Source of the DNA: Chitinivorax sp. B
Lineage (GTDB): Bacteria; Pseudomonadota; Gammaproteobacteria; Burkholderiales; SCOH01
DNA: 64,000 nucleotides
Assembly: GCF_005503445.1 (NCBI RefSeq)
Contig: NZ_SCOH01000008.1
Location: 1 to 64,000 of the forward strand
Direction: 5' to 3'
The notes beneath the pieces are model-generated. The model was not told the origin of the DNA. It worked only from the letters and a program-made list of their open reading frames with translations, and made no database searches. Below, piece after piece: positions 8,370 to 19,242 of the stretch. Position 1 is the stretch's first letter. Every line of letters starts with the position of its first letter. The position numbers and the translations under genes are program-made.

Positions 8370-9457
8370 GAGCGCTCCTCTTGCAGCAACTTGACGGGTT
8401 GATTCTCAAACAACAGCGTGACACCTGCGGTAACCACCCGCACACCATTTTGCAATCCGGCAGTCACAGTAATGTCGTTATCGATGTACTTACCGATGGT
8501 AATCGGCTGGGCTTTGACCTTCATCGTTTTTTCGTCGATGACCCACACCATTGGCTGTTTGCTTCGTTGGAACACTGCTGACAACGGCAGGCGAACCGCC
8601 TGCACGGAACCGGCCCGTGCCACCATCACATTGGCAGTCATGCCCAGCCTGACAGATTCATCCGGGTTGAGCAGTGAAACCCGGGCCGCATAGGTTCGTG
8701 TGGTCGGGTCGGCGTCTGGCGCCAGCTCACGCAATTTGCCTTCATATTGCTTGGTTGGGTCCGCCCAAAGGGTAATCGTCAGTTTGTCAGCCTGCTTCAA
8801 CTCATCAACACGAGATTCCGGTACGCTGACCCGGACTTCCTTTTCATCCAACCTCGCCACACGGATCACACTTTGCCCTGGTGCCACCACCTGGCCAGCC
8901 TGAGCATCAACCCCTGTGACAACACCATCCTTATCAGCGGTCAGTTCGCTATATCCAGCTTGATTGGTATTGATGTTGAATTGAGCATGGGCCTGATCGT
9001 ATCGGGACCGGGCTGCTTCAAACAGCAAACGACGCTGATCGAATTCAGCCGGGCTGATGAATTTACGTTCCAATAAATGCGCATATCGATCCAGATCCGA
9101 TCTGGCCTTGTCGAAATCCGCCTTGGCCGCAGCCAGTTGCGCCCGCATTGCCTGTACGCCCAACTGCAGGTCTTGTGGGTCCAGCCGGGCCAACACCTGC
9201 CCTGCGGTCACCATGTCACCCACTTGTACCAAGCGCGAACTGATTTTGCCACCCACACGAAAGCCTAGCGGTGTTTCATAGCGTGCACGAACCTCTCCAG
9301 AATAGCTGGCGCCCTCGTTCACCGCACCAACTCGCACAACCATGCTTTTGACCGGCCGCACCTGTTCCTGTTTTTCCTGTGCCTGCTCACAACCTGATAG
9401 GGCAACCGCCGCCACGATCAGTACACCTGGCCACAAACTGCCTGTATGCATGCCCAT
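8366..9457 (-). CDS. RND efflux periplasmic adaptor (membrane fusion lipoprotein)
   Basis: Adaptor linking the pump to the TolC-like channel. It has a lipoprotein signal with lipobox LSGC and acylated Cys at residue 23. The family domains follow in order: the first half-lipoyl domain (GKISSRLVQVGDMVTAGQVL), a short alpha-hairpin (about 110-175), the second half-lipoyl (DGVVTGVDAQAGQVVAPGQ), then the beta-barrel and membrane-proximal domain ending EEKTMKVKAQPI-like. Its 363 residues are typical. It sits between tetR (9 bases upstream) and the pump gene (4-base overlap), so all three are co-transcribed. Confidence 0.93.
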   Translation of the reverse strand: MGMHTGSLWPGVLIVAAVALSGCEQAQEKQEQVRPVKSMVVRVGAVNEGASYSGEVRARYETPLGFRVGGKISSRLVQVGDMVTAGQVLARLDPQDLQLGVQAMRAQLAAAKADFDKARSDLDRYAHLLERKFISPAEFDQRRLLFEAARSRYDQAHAQFNINTNQAGYSELTADKDGVVTGVDAQAGQVVAPGQSVIRVARLDEKEVRVSVPESRVDELKQADKLTITLWADPTKQYEGKLRELAPDADPTTRTYAARVSLLNPDESVRLGMTANVMVARAGSVQAVRLPLSAVFQRSKQPMVWVIDEKTMKVKAQPITIGKYIDNDITVTAGLQNGVRVVTAGVTLLFENQPVKLLQEERS

Positions 9458-9466
9458 CTCCCTTGC

Positions 9467-10105
9467 CTATTCAATTCTGTGGCAAAGCCCGCGTCTGAGC
9501 AGGCCAAGGTAGCTATCGAGAAAGCGCTGCTCATCAAAGGGCTCGTTCACACACGCCCCCAATGAATGCTGCCAGATCATGGCCATCATGACCGGCGCGA
9601 TAACTACCCGCATGGTGTAGTCTATGTCCATTGCGCGAAATTCGCCGCGCTCCACACCGTATTGCAACGCGTTCATGACCAAGTTCTGCCCACGGCAGAC
9701 AACTTCGTCATAGTAATAGGTTGCGACTTCCGGAAAATTGCCTGCTTCTGCCACCACCAGTTTGACAATCCCTGCCAGCTTGGTCTTGGCAATGGCCCCC
9801 CACATGAAGTGGATCACGGCCTCCAACAGTTGCTCGCCGGTGCCATCAAAATCACGGACCAACGCTTCGCCGGTTGCAATACTCGGTAGCAGGCCTTCCC
9901 GAATAACAGCCTTGAACAGCTCTTCCTTGTTCGCAAAATAAAGATAGGGTGTACCTCGTGTCACGCCGGCACGTTTGGCAATGTCTTCGATCTTAGTCGC
10001 AGCAAAACCGCGCTCAACAAACAGGTCGAGCGCAGCATCAATGATTTCACTTGGTCTAGCTTGCTTACGGCGAGACCAGCGACTGCCAGCTGGCTCTTTG
10101 ACCAT
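9467..10105 (-). CDS. TetR-family repressor of the efflux operon
   Basis: Protein of 212 residues with an N-terminal TetR helix-turn-helix: IIDAALDLFVERGFAATKIE, then DIAKRAGVTRGTPYLYFANKEELF. The C-terminal two-thirds is an all-helical ligand-binding and dimer domain. It is the first gene of the operon, nine bases before the adaptor gene, and an 18-bp palindrome lies just upstream of its start. Local autorepression with induction by a pump substrate is the likely mechanism; the ligand is unknown. The N-terminus has an extra basic stretch (RWSRRKQAR) before the HTH. Confidence 0.9.
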   Translation of the reverse strand: MVKEPAGSRWSRRKQARPSEIIDAALDLFVERGFAATKIEDIAKRAGVTRGTPYLYFANKEELFKAVIREGLLPSIATGEALVRDFDGTGEQLLEAVIHFMWGAIAKTKLAGIVKLVVAEAGNFPEVATYYYDEVVCRGQNLVMNALQYGVERGEFRAMDIDYTMRVVIAPVMMAMIWQHSLGACVNEPFDEQRFLDSYLGLLRRGLCHRIE

Positions 10106-10126
10106 ATCCGCCTACGCGCATAAAAA

Positions 10127-10144
10127 TAAATGAACAACCATTTA
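10127..10144. promoter_or_regulatory. Candidate TetR operator
   Basis: TAAATG-N6-CATTTA is a perfect palindrome centred about 30 bases upstream of the tetR start, placed to block the efflux operon promoter. A weaker GCAA-N6-TTGC repeat follows at 10145-10158. The whole gap 10106-10440 (335 bases) holds the divergent control region of tetR and the MBOAT gene. I saw no other gene or clear terminator in it. Confidence 0.55.
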
Positions 10145-10440
10145 GCAATTCAATTTGCAATGTATTCATAAAGTAAAGTGATGTCAATGTCGCATCATGC
10201 TGCAAGCAGCCAGCATGGCTGAAATCTCCATTTCAAACAATTGGATGATCCTCTGCGTTATCATTTAAAACATGGGATTTTCACTCACACCTCAACGCTC
10301 GTTTTGTCTCTGCCACTTCGTACAGCAAAACAATCAGATATCCCCACTCCATCAAACTGATCGTGATCTACGACGCATCGCCCTGCGCTTGCCGCCGCAA
10401 AAAAGATAGAATTGCGCCTTTGCCACCGCACCTTGCATCG

Positions 10441-11979
10441 ATGCTGTTCAATTCCTATGTGTTTATCTTCGCCTACCTGCCCATCGTCTTGATGGGGTTC
10501 TATTTGGCTGGGCGATATAGCCATCAGTGGGCATCATGGTGGCTGGCCACAGCCTCACTTTTTTTCTATGGCTGGTGGGATGCACGCTTTGTTGGCCTGC
10601 TGTTGGCATCAATTGCTTTCAACTATGGTGCCGGCTATCTGATTGCGTTATGGGCGGCCCGAGATAAACGGCAACAGAAATGGCTGCTGGGGCTGGCCAT
10701 CACGGTGGATCTCGCTTTATTGGCCTATTTCAAATACGCCAACTTCTTTGTGGAAAATCTTGCGACCGTGATGGGTGAACGGTTGTCCATCGGTGAAGTG
10801 CTGTTGCCGCTAGGAATCTCTTTTTACACCTTCACGCAGATTGCCTTTCTGGTCGATACCTACCAAGGTAAGGTCAAGGAATTCCGCTTGGTGCATTACA
10901 CGCTGTTCATCACCTATTTCCCCCATCTGATTGCCGGACCGGTGTTGCATCACAAAGAAATGATGCCCCAGTTCGCCCAACCCGCCACCTGCAAGTTGAA
11001 CTGGGACAATATGGCGGCAGGTTTGGTTATTTTTCTGCTTGGACTGGGTAAGAAGGTGCTGATCGCCGATGCCTTGGCACAATATGCAATCCCAGTATTC
11101 CAGGCCGTGTCGCAAGGCCATCAGCCGATGTTTTTTGAGGCCTGGATCGGGGCGCTGGCTTACACCTTGCAGTTGTATTTCGACTTCTCGGCCTATTCCG
11201 ACATGGCCATCGGAATTTCGCTACTTTTCAACGTGCAGTTACCACTCAATTTCAACTCCCCTTACAAGTCCACCAGCATCATCGATTTCTGGCGATGTTG
11301 GCACATGACCCTGTCACGCTTCCTGCGTGATTATCTGTATATCCCACTTGGTGGTAACCAGAGTGGCAACGCACGTCGTTACCTGAACCTGATGATTACC
11401 ATGCTGCTTGGTGGACTATGGCACGGCGCAGGCTGGACCTTTGTCATCTGGGGTGGGCTACATGGTGCCTACCTGTTGATCAACCACGCCTGGCGTACCC
11501 TGCAAGCCAAGCTGCAACGCCCGCCCAGTGGGCGTTTCTGGACATTGGCTGCCGGGTTGCTGACCTTTACATCGGTAGTGGTGGGCTGGGTATTCTTCCG
11601 TGCGGATTCGGTTCAAAGTGCAATCATCATGCTGGAAGGAATGAGCGGTCTGCACGGCGTAGCCTTCGCACCTCAGTGGGGCGAGGGGTGGCTCAGCTCT
11701 ACACTGATGGCACTAGGGGGAAAGTTCACGGGGGTCACGCCCCTGACGGGCCTCAACGCCAGTCAGGCTTTCAATACAATTTTACTTGGATTGTTGATTG
11801 TGTTCTGCCTGCCGAACACCCGACAAATCGTGCAAAGCCCCCCCACAGAACGGCAAGGGCTACTACGCTTGTTGCACCTGCGGCTTAGCGGGCTGCATGC
11901 TGCTCTGCTGATTGGTCTGGCTTATGCGGTGCTCACCCACCTGCATCGTCCGTCTGAATTCTTGTATTTCCAGTTCTGA
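10441..11979 (+). CDS. MBOAT-family O-acyltransferase (AlgI-like)
   Basis: Polytopic inner-membrane acyl-transfer protein of 512 residues with about ten hydrophobic segments. The ATG at 10441 (MLFNSYVFIFAYLP) is chosen over an upstream in-frame start because the N-terminal sequence MLFNSYxFIF is typical of the family. Signatures include LPLGISFYTFTQIAFLVDTY, YFPHLIAGPVLH, LYFDFSAYSDMAIG and the catalytic-histidine region GGLWHGAGWTFVIWGGLHG. The family moves acetyl groups across the membrane to a periplasmic polysaccharide or peptidoglycan. The next gene overlaps by one base and encodes a periplasmic SGNH protein, the usual partner. There is no alginate or cellulose gene nearby, so the name algI is not used. 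Confidence 0.9.
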   Translation: MLFNSYVFIFAYLPIVLMGFYLAGRYSHQWASWWLATASLFFYGWWDARFVGLLLASIAFNYGAGYLIALWAARDKRQQKWLLGLAITVDLALLAYFKYANFFVENLATVMGERLSIGEVLLPLGISFYTFTQIAFLVDTYQGKVKEFRLVHYTLFITYFPHLIAGPVLHHKEMMPQFAQPATCKLNWDNMAAGLVIFLLGLGKKVLIADALAQYAIPVFQAVSQGHQPMFFEAWIGALAYTLQLYFDFSAYSDMAIGISLLFNVQLPLNFNSPYKSTSIIDFWRCWHMTLSRFLRDYLYIPLGGNQSGNARRYLNLMITMLLGGLWHGAGWTFVIWGGLHGAYLLINHAWRTLQAKLQRPPSGRFWTLAAGLLTFTSVVVGWVFFRADSVQSAIIMLEGMSGLHGVAFAPQWGEGWLSSTLMALGGKFTGVTPLTGLNASQAFNTILLGLLIVFCLPNTRQIVQSPPTERQGLLRLLHLRLSGLHAALLIGLAYAVLTHLHRPSEFLYFQF

Positions 11980-13049
11980 TGAGAGCTCAGACAATGCGAT
12001 TGTTGATTTCTCCTCTCAAGCCAAAGCAGTTCAGCTTGGTCATTGTGGCAGCCATGCTGACCATGGCATTGGTAGGGATGACAGCAAGTTACTGGTTCAA
12101 ACCGTTGCAGGGAGACCTGACGCGCATCGGATATCTACCGGAATCCGATTTCATGCCTATCCAGGCGCAAGTTCACAATGTGCCTGACACGAGTCCCCCC
12201 ACCCCTATCGACCGAGCTGATATGTTGATCATCGGTGATTCATTTTCAATCACCAACGATTGGCAGCGCCATTTACATGCCAAAGGCATCACGACGACCA
12301 TGCTGCATTGGGACGATCTACAATATTGCGGCCCAAATGACACCAGCTATGCAGACTATTTGGTGCGGCGAATTCGGACAACGGGCTTCAGAGGCCGGTA
12401 TCTTGTTCTGCAAAGCGTGGAACGGGCATTTGAAAATCGCATGCAGAATCACTGCCACAAGCAAGCTACCATCAACCCGGCTGCTTCTGTTGCTCTCCAT
12501 ATCCCACTACAACCACCTACACTGGGCTGGGGCTGGGTCTACCAAACGCTGTGGCACACGTTGCAACTACGATTCGCTCCCACTCGTGACCGGCAGTTTG
12601 GCGATACGCGGGTGATCGCCATGAATGGCTGCAAATTGTTCAGCCATCAACAGTGTGGTTACAGCCTGTTTTACAAAGAAGATTTCGAGAAACCCAGTTT
12701 CAGCAGTACCTTGCAGGTAACCGCCATCGATCAACAGCTTCGACAATTGAACCTGCAACCGTTATGGCTGGTCGTGCCTGACAAATCTACGGTCTATCTA
12801 GGGTATGGGACGCAAAATGAACGGCCTTACGTCAATATCTGGCAGGCCTTAGCGACTCACAGTCATGTCATCGCACCGGATCTGGGCGCGTTGTTCCAGC
12901 ACCAAAGCCGACAACAACGGGATTTCTACTTACCGAATGACACCCACTTGGGTCAGGCTGGGTATCAGTCTCTTGCGGAACAGGTCCTCAAGGCTTTACC
13001 TGCCGTCCCTTCGCCAGGATTACCAACCACGGCAGAACCATCGCCTTAA
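11979..13049 (+). CDS. SGNH-hydrolase-like periplasmic acetyltransferase partner
   Basis: Protein of 356 residues with one N-terminal membrane anchor (about 15-37) and a periplasmic domain. SGNH/AlgX-type motifs are present: block I as MLIIGDSFS near residue 85 and the catalytic Asp-His block as NDTHLGQAGYQ near residue 330. The start overlaps the MBOAT stop (TGATG); an internal ATG five codons later is possible. Such proteins take the acetyl group delivered by the MBOAT protein and place it on the polymer. The two-gene cassette stands alone, so the polymer is unknown. The gene ends four bases inside the convergent kdpE. Confidence 0.8.
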   Translation: MRAQTMRLLISPLKPKQFSLVIVAAMLTMALVGMTASYWFKPLQGDLTRIGYLPESDFMPIQAQVHNVPDTSPPTPIDRADMLIIGDSFSITNDWQRHLHAKGITTTMLHWDDLQYCGPNDTSYADYLVRRIRTTGFRGRYLVLQSVERAFENRMQNHCHKQATINPAASVALHIPLQPPTLGWGWVYQTLWHTLQLRFAPTRDRQFGDTRVIAMNGCKLFSHQQCGYSLFYKEDFEKPSFSSTLQVTAIDQQLRQLNLQPLWLVVPDKSTVYLGYGTQNERPYVNIWQALATHSHVIAPDLGALFQHQSRQQRDFYLPNDTHLGQAGYQSLAEQVLKALPAVPSPGLPTTAEPSP

Positions 13050-13732
13050 TCGCGGATAAAACGATAGCCAATGCCTACTTCCGTAAGAATGTAATGTGGT
13101 TGCGCCGGGTCATCCTCCAGTTTCTGGCGCAAATGACCCATGTAGATACGCAGGTAATGGCCATGCTCGGTATGGTTTGGCCCCCATACCTCGCCCAATA
13201 GCTGGCGGTGGGTAACTACCTTGCCAGCATGACGCACCAAGGCGGTGAGCAGACGGAACTCGATCGGAGTCAGCCGGACTTCCTGCCCAGCCTTGAGAAT
13301 GCGGCGCGCTTCCAGATTGACTTCCACATCACCGAACCGGATCATCCCATCAGGCCGATCTGGTGCAATCAGGTAACGTCGCAGGTGGGCACGCACCCGG
13401 GCCAGCAGTTCCGCAACACTGAATGGTTTGGTCAGGTAATCGTCTGCACCGGCATCCAGCGCCGCCACCTTACTGGCTTCCATCGACCTGGCCGACAATA
13501 CGATAATGGGGATCGCACTCCAGCCACGCAACTTGCCGATCACTTCCACCCCATCGATATCTGGTAATCCTAAGTCCAAAATCACCAGATCCGGCTTGCG
13601 GGTGCCACATTCGATCAGCCCCACTTTGCCGGACTGTGCGGTATAAACGTCAAAGCCTTCCACTGCCAGTGAATCTGCAATGAACTGGGCGATCTGCTTT
13701 TCATCTTCGATCACCACAATATGATTACGCAT
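13046..13732 (-). CDS. kdpE: Response regulator KdpE
   Basis: OmpR-family regulator of potassium transport genes, 228 residues. The receiver domain has acidic pair ED at 9-10, phospho-acceptor Asp53 (LVILDLGLPD) and Lys in YLTKPF. The winged-helix domain has RLTPIEFRLLTALVRHAGKV and the final GIGYRF. The start at 13730-13732 (MRNHIVVIEDE) is chosen because it begins exactly at the receiver fold; it overlaps the end of kdpD by eight bases. The reading frame is open far upstream, but those extra residues are kdpD shadow. Confidence 0.95.
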   Translation of the reverse strand: MRNHIVVIEDEKQIAQFIADSLAVEGFDVYTAQSGKVGLIECGTRKPDLVILDLGLPDIDGVEVIGKLRGWSAIPIIVLSARSMEASKVAALDAGADDYLTKPFSVAELLARVRAHLRRYLIAPDRPDGMIRFGDVEVNLEARRILKAGQEVRLTPIEFRLLTALVRHAGKVVTHRQLLGEVWGPNHTEHGHYLRIYMGHLRQKLEDDPAQPHYILTEVGIGYRFIRD

Positions 13733-16433
13733 TGACTGAGTCTTCTTCTGGCATGTCAGGCGGGGTCCCCAATGGTAGCGCAATATGGAACACTGCCCCG
13801 CCTTCTGCACGATTTTCAGCCCAGATCCGCCCTTGATGGATCTCCACAATAGCCTTGCAAATGGCCAATCCCAATCCGACCCCAAGGGTTGAGGTTTCAT
13901 GCTCACCTCGTCGGAATTTCTCAAACAACTTCATTTCCGCCCCATTTGGCAAACCTGGCCCGTTATCCAGAACCGATAGCACCAACTCATGGTCGTCCTG
14001 CCGGCCCTCCAACCGTATAGTGGAGCCAGCTGGGGTATATTTCGCGGCATTTTCCAGTAGATTGCATAGCACCCGCTCCAGCAGGACCGCATCTACTTCC
14101 ACCAGGGGTAGATCCCGCGGCAAACTGGTTTGCACCACGTGATTCAGTAATTGCCGATGGCAAACGCGCAACGCACTGCCAATCACTTCCTCAATCATCT
14201 GCCACTGCTTGTGCAATTGCACATTCCCTGACTGAAACCTTGCCATTTCCAACAGGTTGGATACCAAGCCAGTCATCTTCAACGCTTCATCTTCAATATC
14301 CCGTGCTACCCGTTGGGCTACCTCAAGGTTGGCGTTTTGCCCCTGCAAAGAACTGGCTAGGCCAACAATTACAGTCAACGGCGTACGCAAATCGTGCGAA
14401 ATTGCAGACAGCAGGGAATTTCGTAGCCGTTCTGACTCCATGGATACCAAGGCATCCTGCGCCACTTCAACATAGTGGACCCGTTCAATGGCTAACGCGA
14501 TCTGTGCAGCAAAGGTTTCCAGCAGGCGTTGTTGTTCAGGCTGCAACATCTGCTTCAATGCAGGCGACTGAATCACCAACACGCCACGGGTACGCATGGG
14601 AGCTCGTAACGGTAAATATTTTGATGCGCAGGCAGGCAAGGTGTCCGTCCCAAGTCCGGCAGCTTGTTGATGGTCATAAGTCCATTGTGCAACCCCCAGG
14701 TCAATTTCTGGCCAGTTACGTCGTGTATCCAATACCGGCTGACGCACGGCTTCGTGGCTATCCGGCAACAAAATTGCCGCCCGTACCTTGAACACAGCCT
14801 CGACCGCTTCCAAACTGATCTCCAGGATCCGATCATAGGTCAACGCACTCGCCAGCTCTTTGGACAGGTCATACAACGAAGCTACCCGTTGCTCACGGTA
14901 GCGTGCGATATGGGCCTGGAAACGAATACCCGCCATCAAATTGCTGATAGTCAGCGCGACAATCAGCATGACACCGAAAGTCAGCAGGTATTGGGTATCG
15001 CTGACAGCAAACGATAAACGCGGTGGGATGAGAAAGAAATCAAAAGCCAAAACCGATAGCAAGGAGGCCAGCACCCCAGGCCAACGACCGAAGCGGGCGG
15101 CGATGGCCACCACGCCCAGTAGGTAGATCATCACTACATTGACCAAATCCACATACTTGACCAGAGCAATACAAGCCAACGTGATCAGCATGATCAGCGC
15201 CAAGGCCCAGCCCATGCCACGACGTTGGGCTCCGATGGTTTCGCCATCGGCCAACAACTGTATTACCGGTTCGTGACCGGAACGTGGTGTCGTCTCATCC
15301 TGCTCCGACACCACATAGACATCCATGTCACGAACTCGGGCCAGTAGGGTATCCAGTACACGGCGGCGAAGCCACTTGTGCAAACCCGATTGGCGAGCCT
15401 GTCCCACCACCAGTTTGGAGACGTTCCGACTACGTGCGTAGTTCAGCAAGGTATCAGTCAAAGCCGAGCCTGCCAGGGTCTGCGTTTCAGCGCCCAGCTG
15501 CTGCGCCAGCCGAAGATTGTCAAAGATCGCCTGTCGTCGAATATCCGCCAAACGTTGCCAGCCCGGAGTTTCAACATATACAGCAATCCAGTCTGCACGC
15601 AGGTTGGCCGCCAATCTAGCTGCGGCACGCACCACTGCAGCCCCATCATCCGGCCCCAGGCAAACCAATAAACGTTCCTTCGCCTGCCAGACACGATGAA
15701 TGGACTGATCAGCGCGATATTCCCGCATCTGAGTATCGACACGGTCGGCCGTACGTCGCAATGCCAGTTCCCGCAATGCGATCAGATTGCCTTTACGAAA
15801 GAAATGCTTCACCGCCCTATCCGCCTGATCAGGCAAATAGACTTTGCCCTCTTTCAGGCGCTGTAACAGCTCTTCGGCGGGTAAATCGACCAACAGGATT
15901 TCATCGGCCTGATCGAACACCTTATCAGGCAACGTTTCATAAACCCGAATCTGGGTGATCTGCCCGACCACATCATTCAAACTTTCCAGGTGCTGTACAT
16001 TCAGCGAGGTATACACATCGATCCCCGCCGCCAGCAATTCTTCCACATCCTGCCAACGCTTCGGGTGTCTTGAACCGGCCAGATTGGAATGCGCCAACTC
16101 ATCCACCAGGATGACTTGCGGGTTGCGAACCAGGGCTGCGTCGATATCGAATTCCGACAAGGTATGCCCACGGTAGTCGATCTGCTTGCGTGGCAATACC
16201 TCCATGCCTGTAAGCATATTGGCAGTTTCAGTGCGGCCGTGAGTCTCCACCACACCCACCACCACATCCACACCCGATTGCCGCAATGTTTGTGCTGCTG
16301 CCAGCATGGTGTAGGTTTTCCCGACACCAGCAGAAGCCCCAAAGAAGATCTTGAGCTTGCCGCGTTGCTGTTTGGCTTCTTCCTGGCGGATTTTGTCCAG
16401 TAACTGATCTGGGTCTGGGCGGATATCGATCAT
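13725..16433 (-). CDS. kdpD: Sensor histidine kinase KdpD
   Basis: Sensor of K+ limitation and turgor, 902 residues, close to the E. coli length. Domains in order: KdpD N-terminal ATP-binding domain with Walker A GASAGVGKT (about 30) and DELAHSN; a universal stress protein-like domain (about 250-375); four close TM segments (DUF4118, about 400-500); a GAF-like domain; HisKA with SAISHDLRTPLTV; and HATPase with NLLENAAKYTPAG and GLGLAICKAI. The start MIDIRPDPDQLLDKIRQEE matches the family N-terminus. Further upstream starts would add an unlikely hydrophobic stretch. It follows kdpC by 132 bases and should phosphorylate KdpE. Confidence 0.95.
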   Translation of the reverse strand: MIDIRPDPDQLLDKIRQEEAKQQRGKLKIFFGASAGVGKTYTMLAAAQTLRQSGVDVVVGVVETHGRTETANMLTGMEVLPRKQIDYRGHTLSEFDIDAALVRNPQVILVDELAHSNLAGSRHPKRWQDVEELLAAGIDVYTSLNVQHLESLNDVVGQITQIRVYETLPDKVFDQADEILLVDLPAEELLQRLKEGKVYLPDQADRAVKHFFRKGNLIALRELALRRTADRVDTQMREYRADQSIHRVWQAKERLLVCLGPDDGAAVVRAAARLAANLRADWIAVYVETPGWQRLADIRRQAIFDNLRLAQQLGAETQTLAGSALTDTLLNYARSRNVSKLVVGQARQSGLHKWLRRRVLDTLLARVRDMDVYVVSEQDETTPRSGHEPVIQLLADGETIGAQRRGMGWALALIMLITLACIALVKYVDLVNVVMIYLLGVVAIAARFGRWPGVLASLLSVLAFDFFLIPPRLSFAVSDTQYLLTFGVMLIVALTISNLMAGIRFQAHIARYREQRVASLYDLSKELASALTYDRILEISLEAVEAVFKVRAAILLPDSHEAVRQPVLDTRRNWPEIDLGVAQWTYDHQQAAGLGTDTLPACASKYLPLRAPMRTRGVLVIQSPALKQMLQPEQQRLLETFAAQIALAIERVHYVEVAQDALVSMESERLRNSLLSAISHDLRTPLTVIVGLASSLQGQNANLEVAQRVARDIEDEALKMTGLVSNLLEMARFQSGNVQLHKQWQMIEEVIGSALRVCHRQLLNHVVQTSLPRDLPLVEVDAVLLERVLCNLLENAAKYTPAGSTIRLEGRQDDHELVLSVLDNGPGLPNGAEMKLFEKFRRGEHETSTLGVGLGLAICKAIVEIHQGRIWAENRAEGGAVFHIALPLGTPPDMPEEDSVNA

Positions 16434-16565
16434 GCAGAGTAGATTCTTAATTGATTGAAATGAATTTGAAACTACATAAAACGTCACCATGCAGAAGACC
16501 TTAGACACTGCGGATGCCATACTCAGCATACCTACAGGTCCAAGGCCCCAAGTTGAGCTGACAGC

Positions 16566-17138
16566 TTACTTCAACGCCTCCAGCGCCAGATTCAACTTCA
16601 ACACGTTGACACGCGCTTCACCCAGGACACCCAACTGACGCTGCTCAGTATTGGCTTCTATCTGCTCACGCACTTTGTCAACGGGCAGGCCGCGAACACG
16701 CGCCACACGATTGAGTTGATACAGTGCTGCCGCCACACTGATATGCGGGTCCAACCCGCTGGCAGAGGCAGTGACGAGATCGACTGGTACCGGGGACTTG
16801 TTGTCCGGATCCGCTGCCTGTAAAGCCGTCAATCTGGCCTGTACCGCATCAGATAACGCAGGGTTGATGGGCCCTAGGTTGGAACCGCCAGAAGCCCCGC
16901 CATTGTAGGGCATGGGTGCGGTGGCCGATAATCGGCCCCAGAAGTATCTGGGCTCGGTAAACTGCTGCCCGATCAAACTGGAGCCGACCGGCTTACCATC
17001 ACGATAGATCAAGCTGCCCTCCACTTGGCTAGGAAACAACAACTTGCCCAGCCCCGTGGTCAGCAGCGGATACGCCACCCCAGTCAACAAGGTCAGGCCC
17101 GCAAAGGTCATCAATAGAGGACGAATCATTTTGTTCAT
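16566..17138 (-). CDS. kdpC: K+-transporting ATPase subunit C
   Basis: Single-pass membrane subunit that stabilises the KdpFABC complex and aids ATP binding. It is 190 residues: TM at 5-28 ([19 protein letters not shown]), then the periplasmic domain with [44 protein letters not shown] and the final [10 protein letters not shown]. The ATG follows GAGGT six bases away. It starts 12 bases after kdpB, so the two are co-transcribed. Confidence 0.96.
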   Translation of the reverse strand: MNKMIRPLLMTFAGLTLLTGVAYPLLTTGLGKLLFPSQVEGSLIYRDGKPVGSSLIGQQFTEPRYFWGRLSATAPMPYNGGASGGSNLGPINPALSDAVQARLTALQAADPDNKSPVPVDLVTASASGLDPHISVAAALYQLNRVARVRGLPVDKVREQIEANTEQRQLGVLGEARVNVLKLNLALEALK

Positions 17139-17150
17139 GGGTTACCTCGT

Positions 17151-19220
<2,070 letters not shown>

Positions 19221-19242
19221 TGATTTGCTCCGAATTCTCTGC

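Noticed and set aside
10441-13049. Alginate acetylation genes algI/algJ
   Set aside because: No other alginate gene is present; the MBOAT/SGNH pair serves many polymers, so the specific names are not supported.
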